Assembly (NCBI GenBank): GCA_017531585.1
Contig: JAFXKT010000001.1
Coordinates: 62,001-126,000, forward strand
Direction of reading: 5' to 3'
DNA: 64,000 nucleotides
Source of the DNA: Candidatus Saccharimonadota bacterium
GTDB taxonomy: Bacteria > Patescibacteriota > Saccharimonadia > Saccharimonadales > Saccharimonadaceae
Below, piece by piece: positions 18,501 through 26,356 of this stretch (the stretch's first letter is position 1; each line of letters opens with the position of its first letter). The notes under the pieces are model-generated. The model did not search any database. It was not told the origin of the DNA and worked only from the letters and a program-made list of their open reading frames with translations. The translations under genes were made by a program, and so were the position numbers.

Positions 18501-18797
18501 ATTCCAAGCATGATACCAACACGAAATCGAGACTATATTATCTGCACTATAATACATACCATTTGGACCCGCATCTTCATCTACCCATGCTAAAGTCCCT
18601 TCTCTACTAGCACCCTCATCATTTTTATCGTAGCGCATATCAATACTGCCATTTCCAGACAATATTCCCGCTCCGCTGACCGTCGCTTCGACGTAATTTT
18701 TACAAGTATCAGTACCTGCCGCATAACTAGGAGAAACAGTAACAAAAAGAGCTAGCGCGAGCGAACAGGCCAATACTAATATCTTTTTCTGTTTCAT
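15573..18797 (-). CDS. P1: VirB6/TrbL-like polytopic protein with long C-terminal tail
   Basis: 1074 residues: signal peptide (cleavage near SYA), the largest of the five exterior regions (about 27-460), a C-x(n)-GWSWFAC motif, a hydrophobic core of several helices (about 505-765) and an Arg/Ala-rich cytoplasmic tail (about 770-1074). The core carries ILSQISG, YGIKKMLPR and INLSFILFRAAVDLANI, shared with P2-P5. VirB6/TrbL proteins form the inner-membrane passage of type IV secretion systems; here the family is inferred from topology and motif. S1 ends four bases upstream, so the two are likely translated together. P1 is the most divergent paralog: it keeps neither the CPL motif nor the NGD-x3-ME tail motif. 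The transported substrate is unknown. Confidence 0.75.
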   Translation of the reverse strand: MKQKKILVLACSLALALFVTVSPSYAAGTDTCKNYVEATVSGAGILSGNGSIDMRYDKNDEGASREGTLAWVDEDAGPNGMYYSADNIVSISCWYHAWNNDHDPFLGASLGDNYWNENHLETSALKNDYSFERYSTMLTMCHEDGSVKHFEAVGAWLDDRDSETKLLDGYGTGSNYNYQYVGFNTGTLGGNGEDGMTVHRGKVLYSCSDIMGYIQDKNSKLYRVKNADKLTGKNGTGGPGSCSSFFEGGLEGNDGDNYEETLKGTDRVVCSIYDPSKIKSGRDVVFAIPSTQIEMDDKDIVITVGVSALAGGMPIDPQNIQLVDYPAKIGELGQGHSFISTSSTREYVDYPLTKIHEIKDEDMSPVSDGDLQYKKVNVRIKNSENGGAINSAIGRNPNASENYIALTICPADWKEGDEYDKCLFIDTDGVSSAFIMPELSTLDLYDSDEPEPKCTDNSGGWSWFACAATKEISEQVGNIYTYVTGFLNLDPTVFKKESGLYDAWNTARTIANGVLVILLLIIILSQISGIGIDNYGIKKMLPRIVIGVLLINLSFILFRAAVDLANIFGSAITNIFESVKNGITATPPPSDLFRGKPGRELFEGGTSILVAIAGFFSIIGFLKSGQSIVVLALSAIIIVAIAVLMMFLIFILRQALIIVLSTTAPIALLFYLVPAGNATFRKWTKLVSGLLIAYPLCSLVVSGGDFAAKIIVTVMGGAKEINSGIFAGLGFNPLVYVIAIAANVAPIFFLPKMIINSTGKLGALVQGAARRLTNRMTGGFKGSDFAKRMQHGAEARANRMNAGVDRQGNATAFGRLTRARSSSRRMAAEEAASKDRAERRDAQYMADHPEQAMFEQNVKDEMQALEDEGVDLDANHVTDEENAVWHALENRVTDINSAEGRATIEAIARSASASRTHGNKKGPIDETIMRFMNERGASQETMAAVARARLKHAGNGMLAKSPSDYIKYQDMIAGRQVVTDRGDPNGTPEEQARAVDYQNYQDDVMHRVVNSEGFSGGALAGYAGGEVENLANYYRRASTADQAIIRAAYDNRGTQRAGESDADTFKPLQQVIGH

Positions 18798-18801
18798 TTT
18801 T

Positions 18802-19413
18802 TTATTTTTCCTCCGTAGTGGTATCTATCCAAGATTTAATATCCTTTGGTTGCGAATAGCCAGAAGTTCCGCCATCTCGACAAATAATCTCGGTTCCAGC
18901 AGGTAAATCAGGAATCATATTATTTATAAATTTCCTTAACCCAAAGTACTGATCGTTGAATTCTTCTCTCGTTATGATAACGCTATCCACTCGTCTCAGC
19001 TCCGCCTCTTTTTGGTATAGCTCATTTGCTTTTAGCAGATCAGAGACCGGTGACCAGATATAAGCTTTATCTTCTGTAACATAGAAAGCTTTTATTGTGT
19101 TTTCCGTTTGATAGCGACTCATATAAATCTTCTTCCAATCTTTGTCTGCCGCAAAAGTTATGCTCTGCTTTTTTGGATTCGGAATTGAGCCTCCTTTGAC
19201 GTATTGCAAATAGTCTTCCGTTTCCCAGGAGATCGTGCAGTCTACTGCTTCCTTCTTGTCTATTATGCGAGCAAACTCGCTACGCAAAACCTTATGCGCA
19301 GTAGCGTTCGTACGGTTTCGAATAGCCAAAATAGTAAGGACAACAAAAACAACCAAGAGGATTCCAACAATTACAGAGATAGTAACAATCGATTTCTTTT
19401 TCTCTTTTTCCAT
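18802..19413 (-). CDS. S1: single-pass membrane partner of P1
   Basis: 203 residues with a short basic cytoplasmic N-terminus, one membrane helix (about 10-31) and an extracellular domain with two Cys (VDCTISWE and IICRDGG). The domain shares with S2 and S3 a pattern: Cys in a beta strand, then DWKKIYMSRY (compare GWKNVFISNY in S3), then a Y-I-W strand, and a second Cys near the end. The size and N-in/C-out layout resemble VirB8-type components, but the fold cannot be assigned by eye; the YIW-strand pattern also recalls LolA/LppX-like beta sheets. The start at 19413 has GAGGAG seven bases upstream, located inside the last codons of P2. Confidence 0.68.
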   Translation of the reverse strand: MEKEKKKSIVTISVIVGILLVVFVVLTILAIRNRTNATAHKVLRSEFARIIDKKEAVDCTISWETEDYLQYVKGGSIPNPKKQSITFAADKDWKKIYMSRYQTENTIKAFYVTEDKAYIWSPVSDLLKANELYQKEAELRRVDSVIITREEFNDQYFGLRKFINNMIPDLPAGTEIICRDGGTSGYSQPKDIKSWIDTTTEEK

Positions 19414-19416
19414 ATC

Positions 19417-22400
19417 CTATCTCCTCATATTCTTTCTTCTTCTATCCATGCGACCGTTCAACAAATCAACAAAGCCATCTCTTGCATCTCTATTAAGTCT
19501 CCTCTCATCATCATTTGCACCATTAAAATCATTAAGACCAAGGCCGTCTACGCCCTCATCATGAGGTGTTCCGTCGCCATTATTCAGTCTAGTATATACT
19601 TCTTGAAGCGTTGCAAGCATCATCGCCTCAGCATCTTCAGACAAAGTAACGCCAGCATTACGGAGATTATCGCGGTATTTAGACTCGATAGCAATCTGAA
19701 TAGATTCCATACGAACCGTGTCGCCGTTCTTTGCAGCATTTTCATATTCTGTTTTTAGTGAGCTCTGAGCAATGCCGTTCACGAAGTCCATACCAATAGT
19801 ATCGACAAGTTTTTGGCCAGCCGCATTCGTAGTAGACATTCCATTAATTGCCGCCAAATCTGCTGCACGATTAGTGTGAACAGATTGGTTAACTGCATCC
19901 TCGCGAATACGGACGATGTTTTCAAGATTGCTTAGGCGCTCCGCGCTAATTGTGCCGCGCAAGCTTGGATCAGAAAGAATTTCCTCCGCAAGGTTGGCCG
20001 CAGCTGCTACGATACCATCCTCTGGATTATATCCAGTACCTGCACCATAAATATTCGGATCAGTAATTTCGTCAATAAGACGGTTCTGAGCAGAAATATC
20101 CATTTCGGAGAACTGCTTTGCAGACATACCGCGTATATCCTGACAATTCATCCTGAAGTTTGCATCATTATTCATGTTACCAGCGCCAATAGCACGATTT
20201 CTCTTGATTGCCTGAAGGCGATTGAATAGATAGCGATCCTTCTTCTTGATATCGTTCATTTCGGCCACGCTAACCGAGTCTGCAATGATCTCAAGAGCAG
20301 CACCCGAAAGACCATTGGTTCTTAGACACTGAAGCAAAGCATCACGACCAGCCTCGCCATTTCCAAGCAGGACAGTAATGTATGCAGAGGTAAGTTCAGT
20401 GTTTCCGGAGTTAGCGGCATCAATAATACTATCCGACATGCCATCTTCGGTCAGACCAGACTGCGCCTCAATCTGCTTAATATATTCCCTAGTCCTCTGA
20501 TTCTGAGTACTATTATTGATGTTTTCCTGAGTTGTTTCAAAGTCGCTCCTAACACCGGTAAAGTCTCCAGCCGCATTTCTGAAGGCCTGCGGAGTAAAGC
20601 TTTCGAATTCCCCACCGGCACCAAACATGCGATTCACGCGGCGTGTAATGCCCGCCGTCGATAGTCCCATGCGACGGTTGAATTCTAGTCTCCTGCGCAA
20701 AGCAGCCTTTTCTCTCAATAGGTCCGCAGAATCACCGCTTCTGTCCTGCAAGATCTGATCAAGCTGGTTATCTCCAGTAAGGTATGACCTACCGCGCCTA
20801 CGTTGAGCAGCCATAGCGTTCGCGTTCCTAGCATACATGGCACGAGACGGATGATTATAATAAGCATCACGGGCACGAGCAAACGCGCGAGTTACCGCGT
20901 TGTTGCCTGGTCTACGACGATTCTCGACGGTACCAGTCCTACGGTTATAATGAAGGCCGGCACGGCGGACATTGCGCCTAAATTCCTGGGTATCATTTTG
21001 ACGCTGAGCAAAAGCAGAACCACGAACTGCGCCAGACGTGTTACGAATTAGCGCATTGCCAATTCTCGACGTAATACCTTCCAGTGCCGTGAGGGACTTC
21101 ATAATAATTCTTGGAATGAAGAAGTATGGCACTGTGACCACTAGGAGACCAGCAATAGATTTTAGGAAGGTCTCAAAGAAATTATCCGCTTTAACTTGAG
21201 AAGTAAAGCCCCAAGCCTTCAGTAGTATCGACGAAGCATAAGATGAGCCATATACGACCAGGCTTGTCATCGGATAAGCAATCAATACGCCCTTAAATAT
21301 ACCGAACCATTTATTAAACACTCCTTTTGTTCCAGGTATCATATAGCAACATAGAGCGACTGGAGAAACAACGACAGCCAAGATGCATAGCGCCTGACGA
21401 ATAACCGAAACGGCAAGCATAATAAACATCGCAACCGCACATATGAGCAAAAGAGCAATAAGCGCAACCCAAATTCTGGCGCCAAAATGAATAATTGCCA
21501 CAACGACAGCGATTAGAACAAAGATAAGAGTAGCAATTGTTGAACCCTGGAAGGCGTCCGAATGAATTGGACCGCCCGAAGCCTCAAGCATTCCTTCGAA
21601 GATATCGCCGATCCTATGGCCAAAGATATTCGAAAGATCGATTGCGCCCTGGCAGATAAGATACGATAAATTAACCAACAGTGCCGCGATAACAATCTTT
21701 GGCAAGCTCTTCTTTATGCCATAGTTTGTTATACCAAAACCGCTAATCTGAGAAAGAATAACGATTAGCAGTGCCGCAACGAGCATTGCATTCGCAATAT
21801 CCCTAAAGCTACTCCATGCCTTATGAATAGCATAGCCAGCAGTTCCGCGTTTGTTGCCACTAAATACAGCTGGATCAATATTTAAGAAGAAGTCACTAAA
21901 GATATCGTAGACAGTCTTTAGGAAGTTAGACATTGATTCGGCGAGCGGGCAAGTAAAGAATCCTACCACACCGCCACATTGCTCTTCTTGCGTTTGCTGT
22001 TCATAAGTAATCGCGGCAGCTGCGGCAGCCTTTTGTTCCGCTGTAAGAGAATCACGGTATATCCCCTTATAGAGCATAGTACACGTAGCATGAGATTCAA
22101 AGCTATTATAGAAATGACTACTAGCACAACTGCCATAACCTTGCGTATTACTAGGCTGCCAGTTTCCAATTGGAGCCAAACCGTCAGGGCTAGAACCGGC
22201 AGGAAAATTACTAAAGGTTCTCTCAAGACTATCAACCACAATAGCATCACTAAATAAGTTATGACAAGAAAAGGCCCATTCATAGTCACCACCGCAGGCC
22301 GTATTGCCATCGTAACCGCATTCATCCGGCCCCATAGGGTGCCCTTCGGTATTACCAAACATCACCAAATCCGCACTTCCATCTACATAAGTAATGACAG

Positions 22401-22839
22401 CCCAAGTAGCACGAACATAATATGCGCCACTTTGAGTTATTCGACGAGTAGGATCACCTGCTTCATCAACTATGGATAGATCATCCGCATTAATGATAGA
22501 TATATTATCCGAACTTATAGGCTTGCTGTCATTGTATGGCTTTATTTTATAGCCAGGCTTCATCAAGAACGACATACCACAAGTTGCAGAAGTCGCATGC
22601 CCAAGATCACCACCGTAAAAGTTTGGAGCTAATCCTGCTGGTCCACTGTACGTACTACTTACACCTTCCGCTACTGGAATTACATGATCATAAGTAATAT
22701 CCGCCATCGCGTCTTGGGTGCTAGCATACTTACCTTCCTGCGCAAAGCTAGACTGAGAAATTATAACACCAAAGAAGAGCGACAAAAACAACGCCAAAAT
22801 CAGAGTTTTTCCGCGGCTCCTAAAGATACCTTTAGTCAT
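19417..22839 (-). CDS. P2: VirB6/TrbL-like polytopic protein with the longest tail
   Basis: 1140 residues: signal peptide (SSFA/Q), an exterior domain with several Cys (to about 285), GFFTCPL, a multi-helix core (about 345-595) with LSQISGFGI, YGIKKSLPK and LVNLSYLICQGAIDLSNIFG, and a tail of about 540 residues. The tail starts with Arg-rich stretches, then carries the G-E-A-G-R-D-A-L-L segment also seen in P3-P5 and AAKNGDTVRME near the end, matched in P3 and P4. It overlaps S2 by eight bases (ATGACTAA), the same junction as S3/P4, so translation is coupled. Role inferred as an inner-membrane channel of a type IV secretion-like system, with the tail as cytoplasmic scaffold or specificity region. 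Confidence 0.76.
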   Translation of the reverse strand: MTKGIFRSRGKTLILALFLSLFFGVIISQSSFAQEGKYASTQDAMADITYDHVIPVAEGVSSTYSGPAGLAPNFYGGDLGHATSATCGMSFLMKPGYKIKPYNDSKPISSDNISIINADDLSIVDEAGDPTRRITQSGAYYVRATWAVITYVDGSADLVMFGNTEGHPMGPDECGYDGNTACGGDYEWAFSCHNLFSDAIVVDSLERTFSNFPAGSSPDGLAPIGNWQPSNTQGYGSCASSHFYNSFESHATCTMLYKGIYRDSLTAEQKAAAAAAITYEQQTQEEQCGGVVGFFTCPLAESMSNFLKTVYDIFSDFFLNIDPAVFSGNKRGTAGYAIHKAWSSFRDIANAMLVAALLIVILSQISGFGITNYGIKKSLPKIVIAALLVNLSYLICQGAIDLSNIFGHRIGDIFEGMLEASGGPIHSDAFQGSTIATLIFVLIAVVVAIIHFGARIWVALIALLLICAVAMFIMLAVSVIRQALCILAVVVSPVALCCYMIPGTKGVFNKWFGIFKGVLIAYPMTSLVVYGSSYASSILLKAWGFTSQVKADNFFETFLKSIAGLLVVTVPYFFIPRIIMKSLTALEGITSRIGNALIRNTSGAVRGSAFAQRQNDTQEFRRNVRRAGLHYNRRTGTVENRRRPGNNAVTRAFARARDAYYNHPSRAMYARNANAMAAQRRRGRSYLTGDNQLDQILQDRSGDSADLLREKAALRRRLEFNRRMGLSTAGITRRVNRMFGAGGEFESFTPQAFRNAAGDFTGVRSDFETTQENINNSTQNQRTREYIKQIEAQSGLTEDGMSDSIIDAANSGNTELTSAYITVLLGNGEAGRDALLQCLRTNGLSGAALEIIADSVSVAEMNDIKKKDRYLFNRLQAIKRNRAIGAGNMNNDANFRMNCQDIRGMSAKQFSEMDISAQNRLIDEITDPNIYGAGTGYNPEDGIVAAAANLAEEILSDPSLRGTISAERLSNLENIVRIREDAVNQSVHTNRAADLAAINGMSTTNAAGQKLVDTIGMDFVNGIAQSSLKTEYENAAKNGDTVRMESIQIAIESKYRDNLRNAGVTLSEDAEAMMLATLQEVYTRLNNGDGTPHDEGVDGLGLNDFNGANDDERRLNRDARDGFVDLLNGRMDRRRKNMRR

Positions 22840-23578
22840 TTTTATCCTTAACTACCGTACGTTGGTCATTGAACAGATTATCGTCAGGTTTCTTAAAGAC
22901 ATAGTCATCAAGTGTTTTGCATCTTATTTCACGGTCTTTTATGCCGTTACCGAGAAAACTGAGCTTATTACGAATGTCATAGTTCTTAATAACTTCAAAG
23001 TCTTCATACTTATAGATAACAGAGTCGGAATGATTCATTTTTCGGTTTTCGTTATCATAGCTATCGAATCGCCAGACATACACATCGCCATCATAGATAG
23101 TAATATCAACAAGCACGTCGTCCAGGAGAACGCCTTTTATTTCTGCATTCTTCCAGCCATCGTTGGCGACAATACTAAATTTTCTCTCTTTGCCAAGGTT
23201 GTAATAGGTAGCCTCGCAATTCATTTCATCGCGATAATAAATCCTATCCCGGAACTCTTTTTCAGATAGCTTATTACCAATACTTCGGTTAAAGATATTA
23301 ACAATTGCAATAGCAATAATAACAACCAGCACCGCTACAGCTGCAATAATGCCAAGAATCTTCCAAAGTTTGCTTCTATCAACTGTTCTAGCTGGCGCAT
23401 TATTCTGCATGGCGGCAGCAAAAAATCGTGGCATTTGTTCGGTGTTTTGCGCAGAAAAATCCCGAGAGACATTACCCTCGCTGCGCCTTCTTCCGCCGGT
23501 TATATAGCGCTTATTCGACTCGTTTTTGTCTTGCGCATTATCGGCGCCGTTCGTGTTTGCGCCAGATTGGCCATCCAT
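22832..23578 (-). CDS. S2: single-pass membrane partner of P2
   Basis: 248 residues: a polar, Asn/Gln-rich cytoplasmic segment (1-70), a membrane helix (about 72-95) and an extracellular domain with Cys in MNCEATYYN and in REIRCKTL, plus NDGWKNAEI and a D-V-Y-V-W strand, matching S1 and S3. The start at 23578 has an extended -10 box six bases upstream and no ribosome site, so the message is predicted to be leaderless. The last codons overlap the P2 start by eight bases. The pairing of S and P genes suggests a stoichiometric partner; no enzymatic motif is visible. Confidence 0.68.
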   Translation of the reverse strand: MDGQSGANTNGADNAQDKNESNKRYITGGRRRSEGNVSRDFSAQNTEQMPRFFAAAMQNNAPARTVDRSKLWKILGIIAAVAVLVVIIAIAIVNIFNRSIGNKLSEKEFRDRIYYRDEMNCEATYYNLGKERKFSIVANDGWKNAEIKGVLLDDVLVDITIYDGDVYVWRFDSYDNENRKMNHSDSVIYKYEDFEVIKNYDIRNKLSFLGNGIKDREIRCKTLDDYVFKKPDDNLFNDQRTVVKDKND

Positions 23579-23584
23579 GTTTTT

Positions 23585-23606
23585 ATTTTATCATAAAACG
23601 CTTATG
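23585..23606 (-). promoter_or_regulatory. S2 promoter with palindrome, leaderless spacing
   Basis: TGATAAAAT with the -10 at 23585-23590, six bases before the ATG at 23578. The 15-base palindrome CATAA-N5-TTATG (23592-23606) sits where the -35/-10 spacer would be, as at the P5 promoter. Confidence 0.55.
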
Positions 23607-23621
23607 CTATTTTATAGCTAA

Positions 23622-26333
23622 TTAAGCAATTCTGTGCCCAGGCATACTAATTAGGTCAAGCTGAGCACCGATTACGTCTTGATGGCCATTAGCCTGAGCA
23701 GCAGCACGAGCGCCATTTGCCCAGCTATCAATATTCGTCCTGGCTGCCTCTACGGCCGCATCGTTCGTTCGGTTAGCAGCAGCATTTCTATAGGCATAGG
23801 CAACAGCCTCCATTCTCTCGGCATCGCCAGCCGCAGCCGCGGCATTGTAATCTGCCTGAGCCTGAGCATTCAATTGAGCAGAATTCATGCCATTATAAGC
23901 ACCAAATGCGCTACTCGCCGTAGCCCTAATGCGACTATTGCGCTGAGTCAAGAAGCCGTTTGCGCCAGTGAGAGCATCGAGCTTTTGGCTGTTGAGGCTT
24001 GGCGCCAACTTCTCATTATTCGCAAGACGTTCGGCAATCCTGGCAAATTCAACAGCCTGTCTACTATTATTGTTTGCAGGGTTAGCAGTAAGCTGGTTGA
24101 CGATTTCGTTGAATTCGGCAGTATCCATTTTGGCAACACTTTCTTCCGTGAGGTTATCCAGCATACCAGAATTAAATACATTGATAGTATTGTAATCGCC
24201 ACGCCCAATAGTTCCATTCTTGACACCTTCGATATAGGTAGCCATATGTGGGCTTACTTCGCGCAAAGCATCAATCTCATCTGCGCCAAAACTAGACATC
24301 ATAGCATTGAATGATTCATCGCTTAACGCATTTGGACCAGCTGTACGAGTGGCAAAAATATTAGCAAGTGCCGCACGACCTTCGCTAGACTCTTTAAGCT
24401 TGTTAGTATAGGCCGTAATTAGAGCATTATTATCATCGCTAGCATCCGCAGCAAGCGCAGCATTTAGATTTGTGGTCATATCCTGAACAGTTTCATTAGC
24501 GGAATCAATATGACTCTCATTCTCCCTTACTTTAGCAAGCGCCTCTTCCTGTCTTACCATGTCCGGGTTATTTCTATAATCCTGTACACGCCTATGCCTT
24601 GCATTAATAGCATCGGCCTGTCTTCGATAAGCAGCGCCGCCTGGCATTCTTGCCCAACGTTGCATCCTTCTTTCGTCGCCAGCCCTTCTGAGATCCTGGC
24701 CAAGACCAGATCTATTAAGGCGGTTCCTTGCGTGGCCAGTTATATTATTTCTAATGTTATCTACTACTTTATTGACAGCACCTAATGAAGCCGTAATGGT
24801 TTTCGGAATAAAGAAGAATGGCGCGACCGTAATTACTAAAGCGCTAGAAAAAGTAAGCAAACTATCACCCCAGACGCATGCCATAATTTTACCAAGCAAG
24901 GCGCCACCATAGACCATCAAGCTGGCGATCGGATAAGATAATAGCAAGCCCTTGCACAAATCGAGCCACTTCTTATATACCGACTTCGTACCAGGCAAAA
25001 CATAGCAAGCAAAAGCAATCGGAGAAACAGTCACTGCCAAAATCATCATCGCTTGACGGATACCCATCGTAATGAATAGGAACAGAATCGCAATTAGGGC
25101 AACAATGAGGGCGGCAAGCGCAAACAATAAGAGCGCCGGGTTAACGAATATCATTACAAGAATCAATGCAACAAGTCCGGCAACAAACAGGACTGCTCCC
25201 GCACCCAAAGTTACGGAACCAGAGGCAGTGGTTACCTGACTAATAGCATTCATTTCACCCTCTAGTATCCCCTTTAGGCCAAAGCCAACAATATTACTTA
25301 GATCGATAGCCGCCTGGCAAACAATATACGAAAGATTGATTAAAATTGCAGCCGTAATAAGGCGCGGCAATGCCTTCTTGATACCATAATTAGAGATACC
25401 AAACCCTGTTATTTGAGAGAGAATAATTATCAATAACAACAAAACTACTGCTATATTCGCTATATCCCTAAATCTAGACCAAGCTTCGTAGACGTTATTT
25501 CCCTCGCCAGACCGCGTAAATAATTGCGGCTCAACCAAAAGCCAATCTTCTATAACATTCGTATATATATCCGTAATAAAATCAGATGCGGTATAGAGCA
25601 ACGGGCAAGACACCCAGCCAAAAAGACCAGAAGCTTCATCTAGACACCTATCCGCAATATTGCTATGAATATGTACATCTATAGGCCTAAAAAGTGCCAT
25701 TCCAGAACAAGTAGTAGTGTCACTATTCTTCAGAAGGTCCATCTCGTAGCCGTACACAAAACCAGTACTATCGATGCCTATTAATCCTTTTCTGAAATCA
25801 CAAGTTGCTTTGTCAGCTTCCTTGTTTAGGATACATGCGCCAACGGACCACATGGAGAACGGTCTGCGATTCATACCTCCGCCACCAACCGCAACCTGAC
25901 TTATATCCACAGCGGACGCCAGCTGTATCTCATCTTCCGCTTCAAAATAATATCGTCCGTCGTCCTGCTTCTCGAATTTCGTAACCTTTATTTCCCGATC
26001 CGAAGACGACATTCCAGAATCTTCCTCAATGCTAGAATCGCCTTTCTTAGGAACCGATATTCCAAAAGAGGTCGCAGCGAAGCTTTTCTCCTCGTATTCA
26101 TTCTTGGCAGCACCGTTATTTCCGTCATGAATATAGCCGTTCAGCTCTACATTACCGTCTTTATCAACATCAATGGACGATATTGAAACTTGATCGAACG
26201 CACTACAATCAATATCATTTGCGAAGGCTGCTGAGGCTGGAGCAAAAGCACTAAAAACTGCCAAAAATAGAATTTTCAGCTTTACCAGAGATTTTTTACT
26301 CTTTTTTTGTTTATTGACCCAGCCCCTAATCAT
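23622..26333 (-). CDS. P3: VirB6/TrbL-like polytopic protein
   Basis: About 903 residues from the ATG at 26333; the ATG at 26339 touches the -10 box TAAAAT and so should not be used. Signal peptide (SAAFA), exterior domain with Cys, GWVSCPLL (about 240), multi-helix core (about 300-517) with LSQITGFGI, YGIKKALPR and LINLSYIVCQAAIDLSNIVG, then an Arg-rich linker and an Ala/Asn/Gln-rich helical tail containing GRAALANIF and AAGDAERMEA, both matched in the other tails. It has no S gene directly before it; P4 lies 17 bases upstream of the longer start, and the promoter overlaps the P4 end. P3 and P4 may share S3. Confidence 0.75.
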   Translation of the reverse strand: MIRGWVNKQKKSKKSLVKLKILFLAVFSAFAPASAAFANDIDCSAFDQVSISSIDVDKDGNVELNGYIHDGNNGAAKNEYEEKSFAATSFGISVPKKGDSSIEEDSGMSSSDREIKVTKFEKQDDGRYYFEAEDEIQLASAVDISQVAVGGGGMNRRPFSMWSVGACILNKEADKATCDFRKGLIGIDSTGFVYGYEMDLLKNSDTTTCSGMALFRPIDVHIHSNIADRCLDEASGLFGWVSCPLLYTASDFITDIYTNVIEDWLLVEPQLFTRSGEGNNVYEAWSRFRDIANIAVVLLLLIIILSQITGFGISNYGIKKALPRLITAAILINLSYIVCQAAIDLSNIVGFGLKGILEGEMNAISQVTTASGSVTLGAGAVLFVAGLVALILVMIFVNPALLLFALAALIVALIAILFLFITMGIRQAMMILAVTVSPIAFACYVLPGTKSVYKKWLDLCKGLLLSYPIASLMVYGGALLGKIMACVWGDSLLTFSSALVITVAPFFFIPKTITASLGAVNKVVDNIRNNITGHARNRLNRSGLGQDLRRAGDERRMQRWARMPGGAAYRRQADAINARHRRVQDYRNNPDMVRQEEALAKVRENESHIDSANETVQDMTTNLNAALAADASDDNNALITAYTNKLKESSEGRAALANIFATRTAGPNALSDESFNAMMSSFGADEIDALREVSPHMATYIEGVKNGTIGRGDYNTINVFNSGMLDNLTEESVAKMDTAEFNEIVNQLTANPANNNSRQAVEFARIAERLANNEKLAPSLNSQKLDALTGANGFLTQRNSRIRATASSAFGAYNGMNSAQLNAQAQADYNAAAAAGDAERMEAVAYAYRNAAANRTNDAAVEAARTNIDSWANGARAAAQANGHQDVIGAQLDLISMPGHRIA

Positions 26334-26339
26334 AATCAT

Positions 26340-26345
26340 ATTTTA
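26340..26345 (-). promoter_or_regulatory. P3 extended -10 box, leaderless spacing
   Basis: TATGGTAAAAT on the minus strand, six bases before the ATG at 26333. Confidence 0.5.
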
Positions 26346-26356
26346 CCATATTAGCA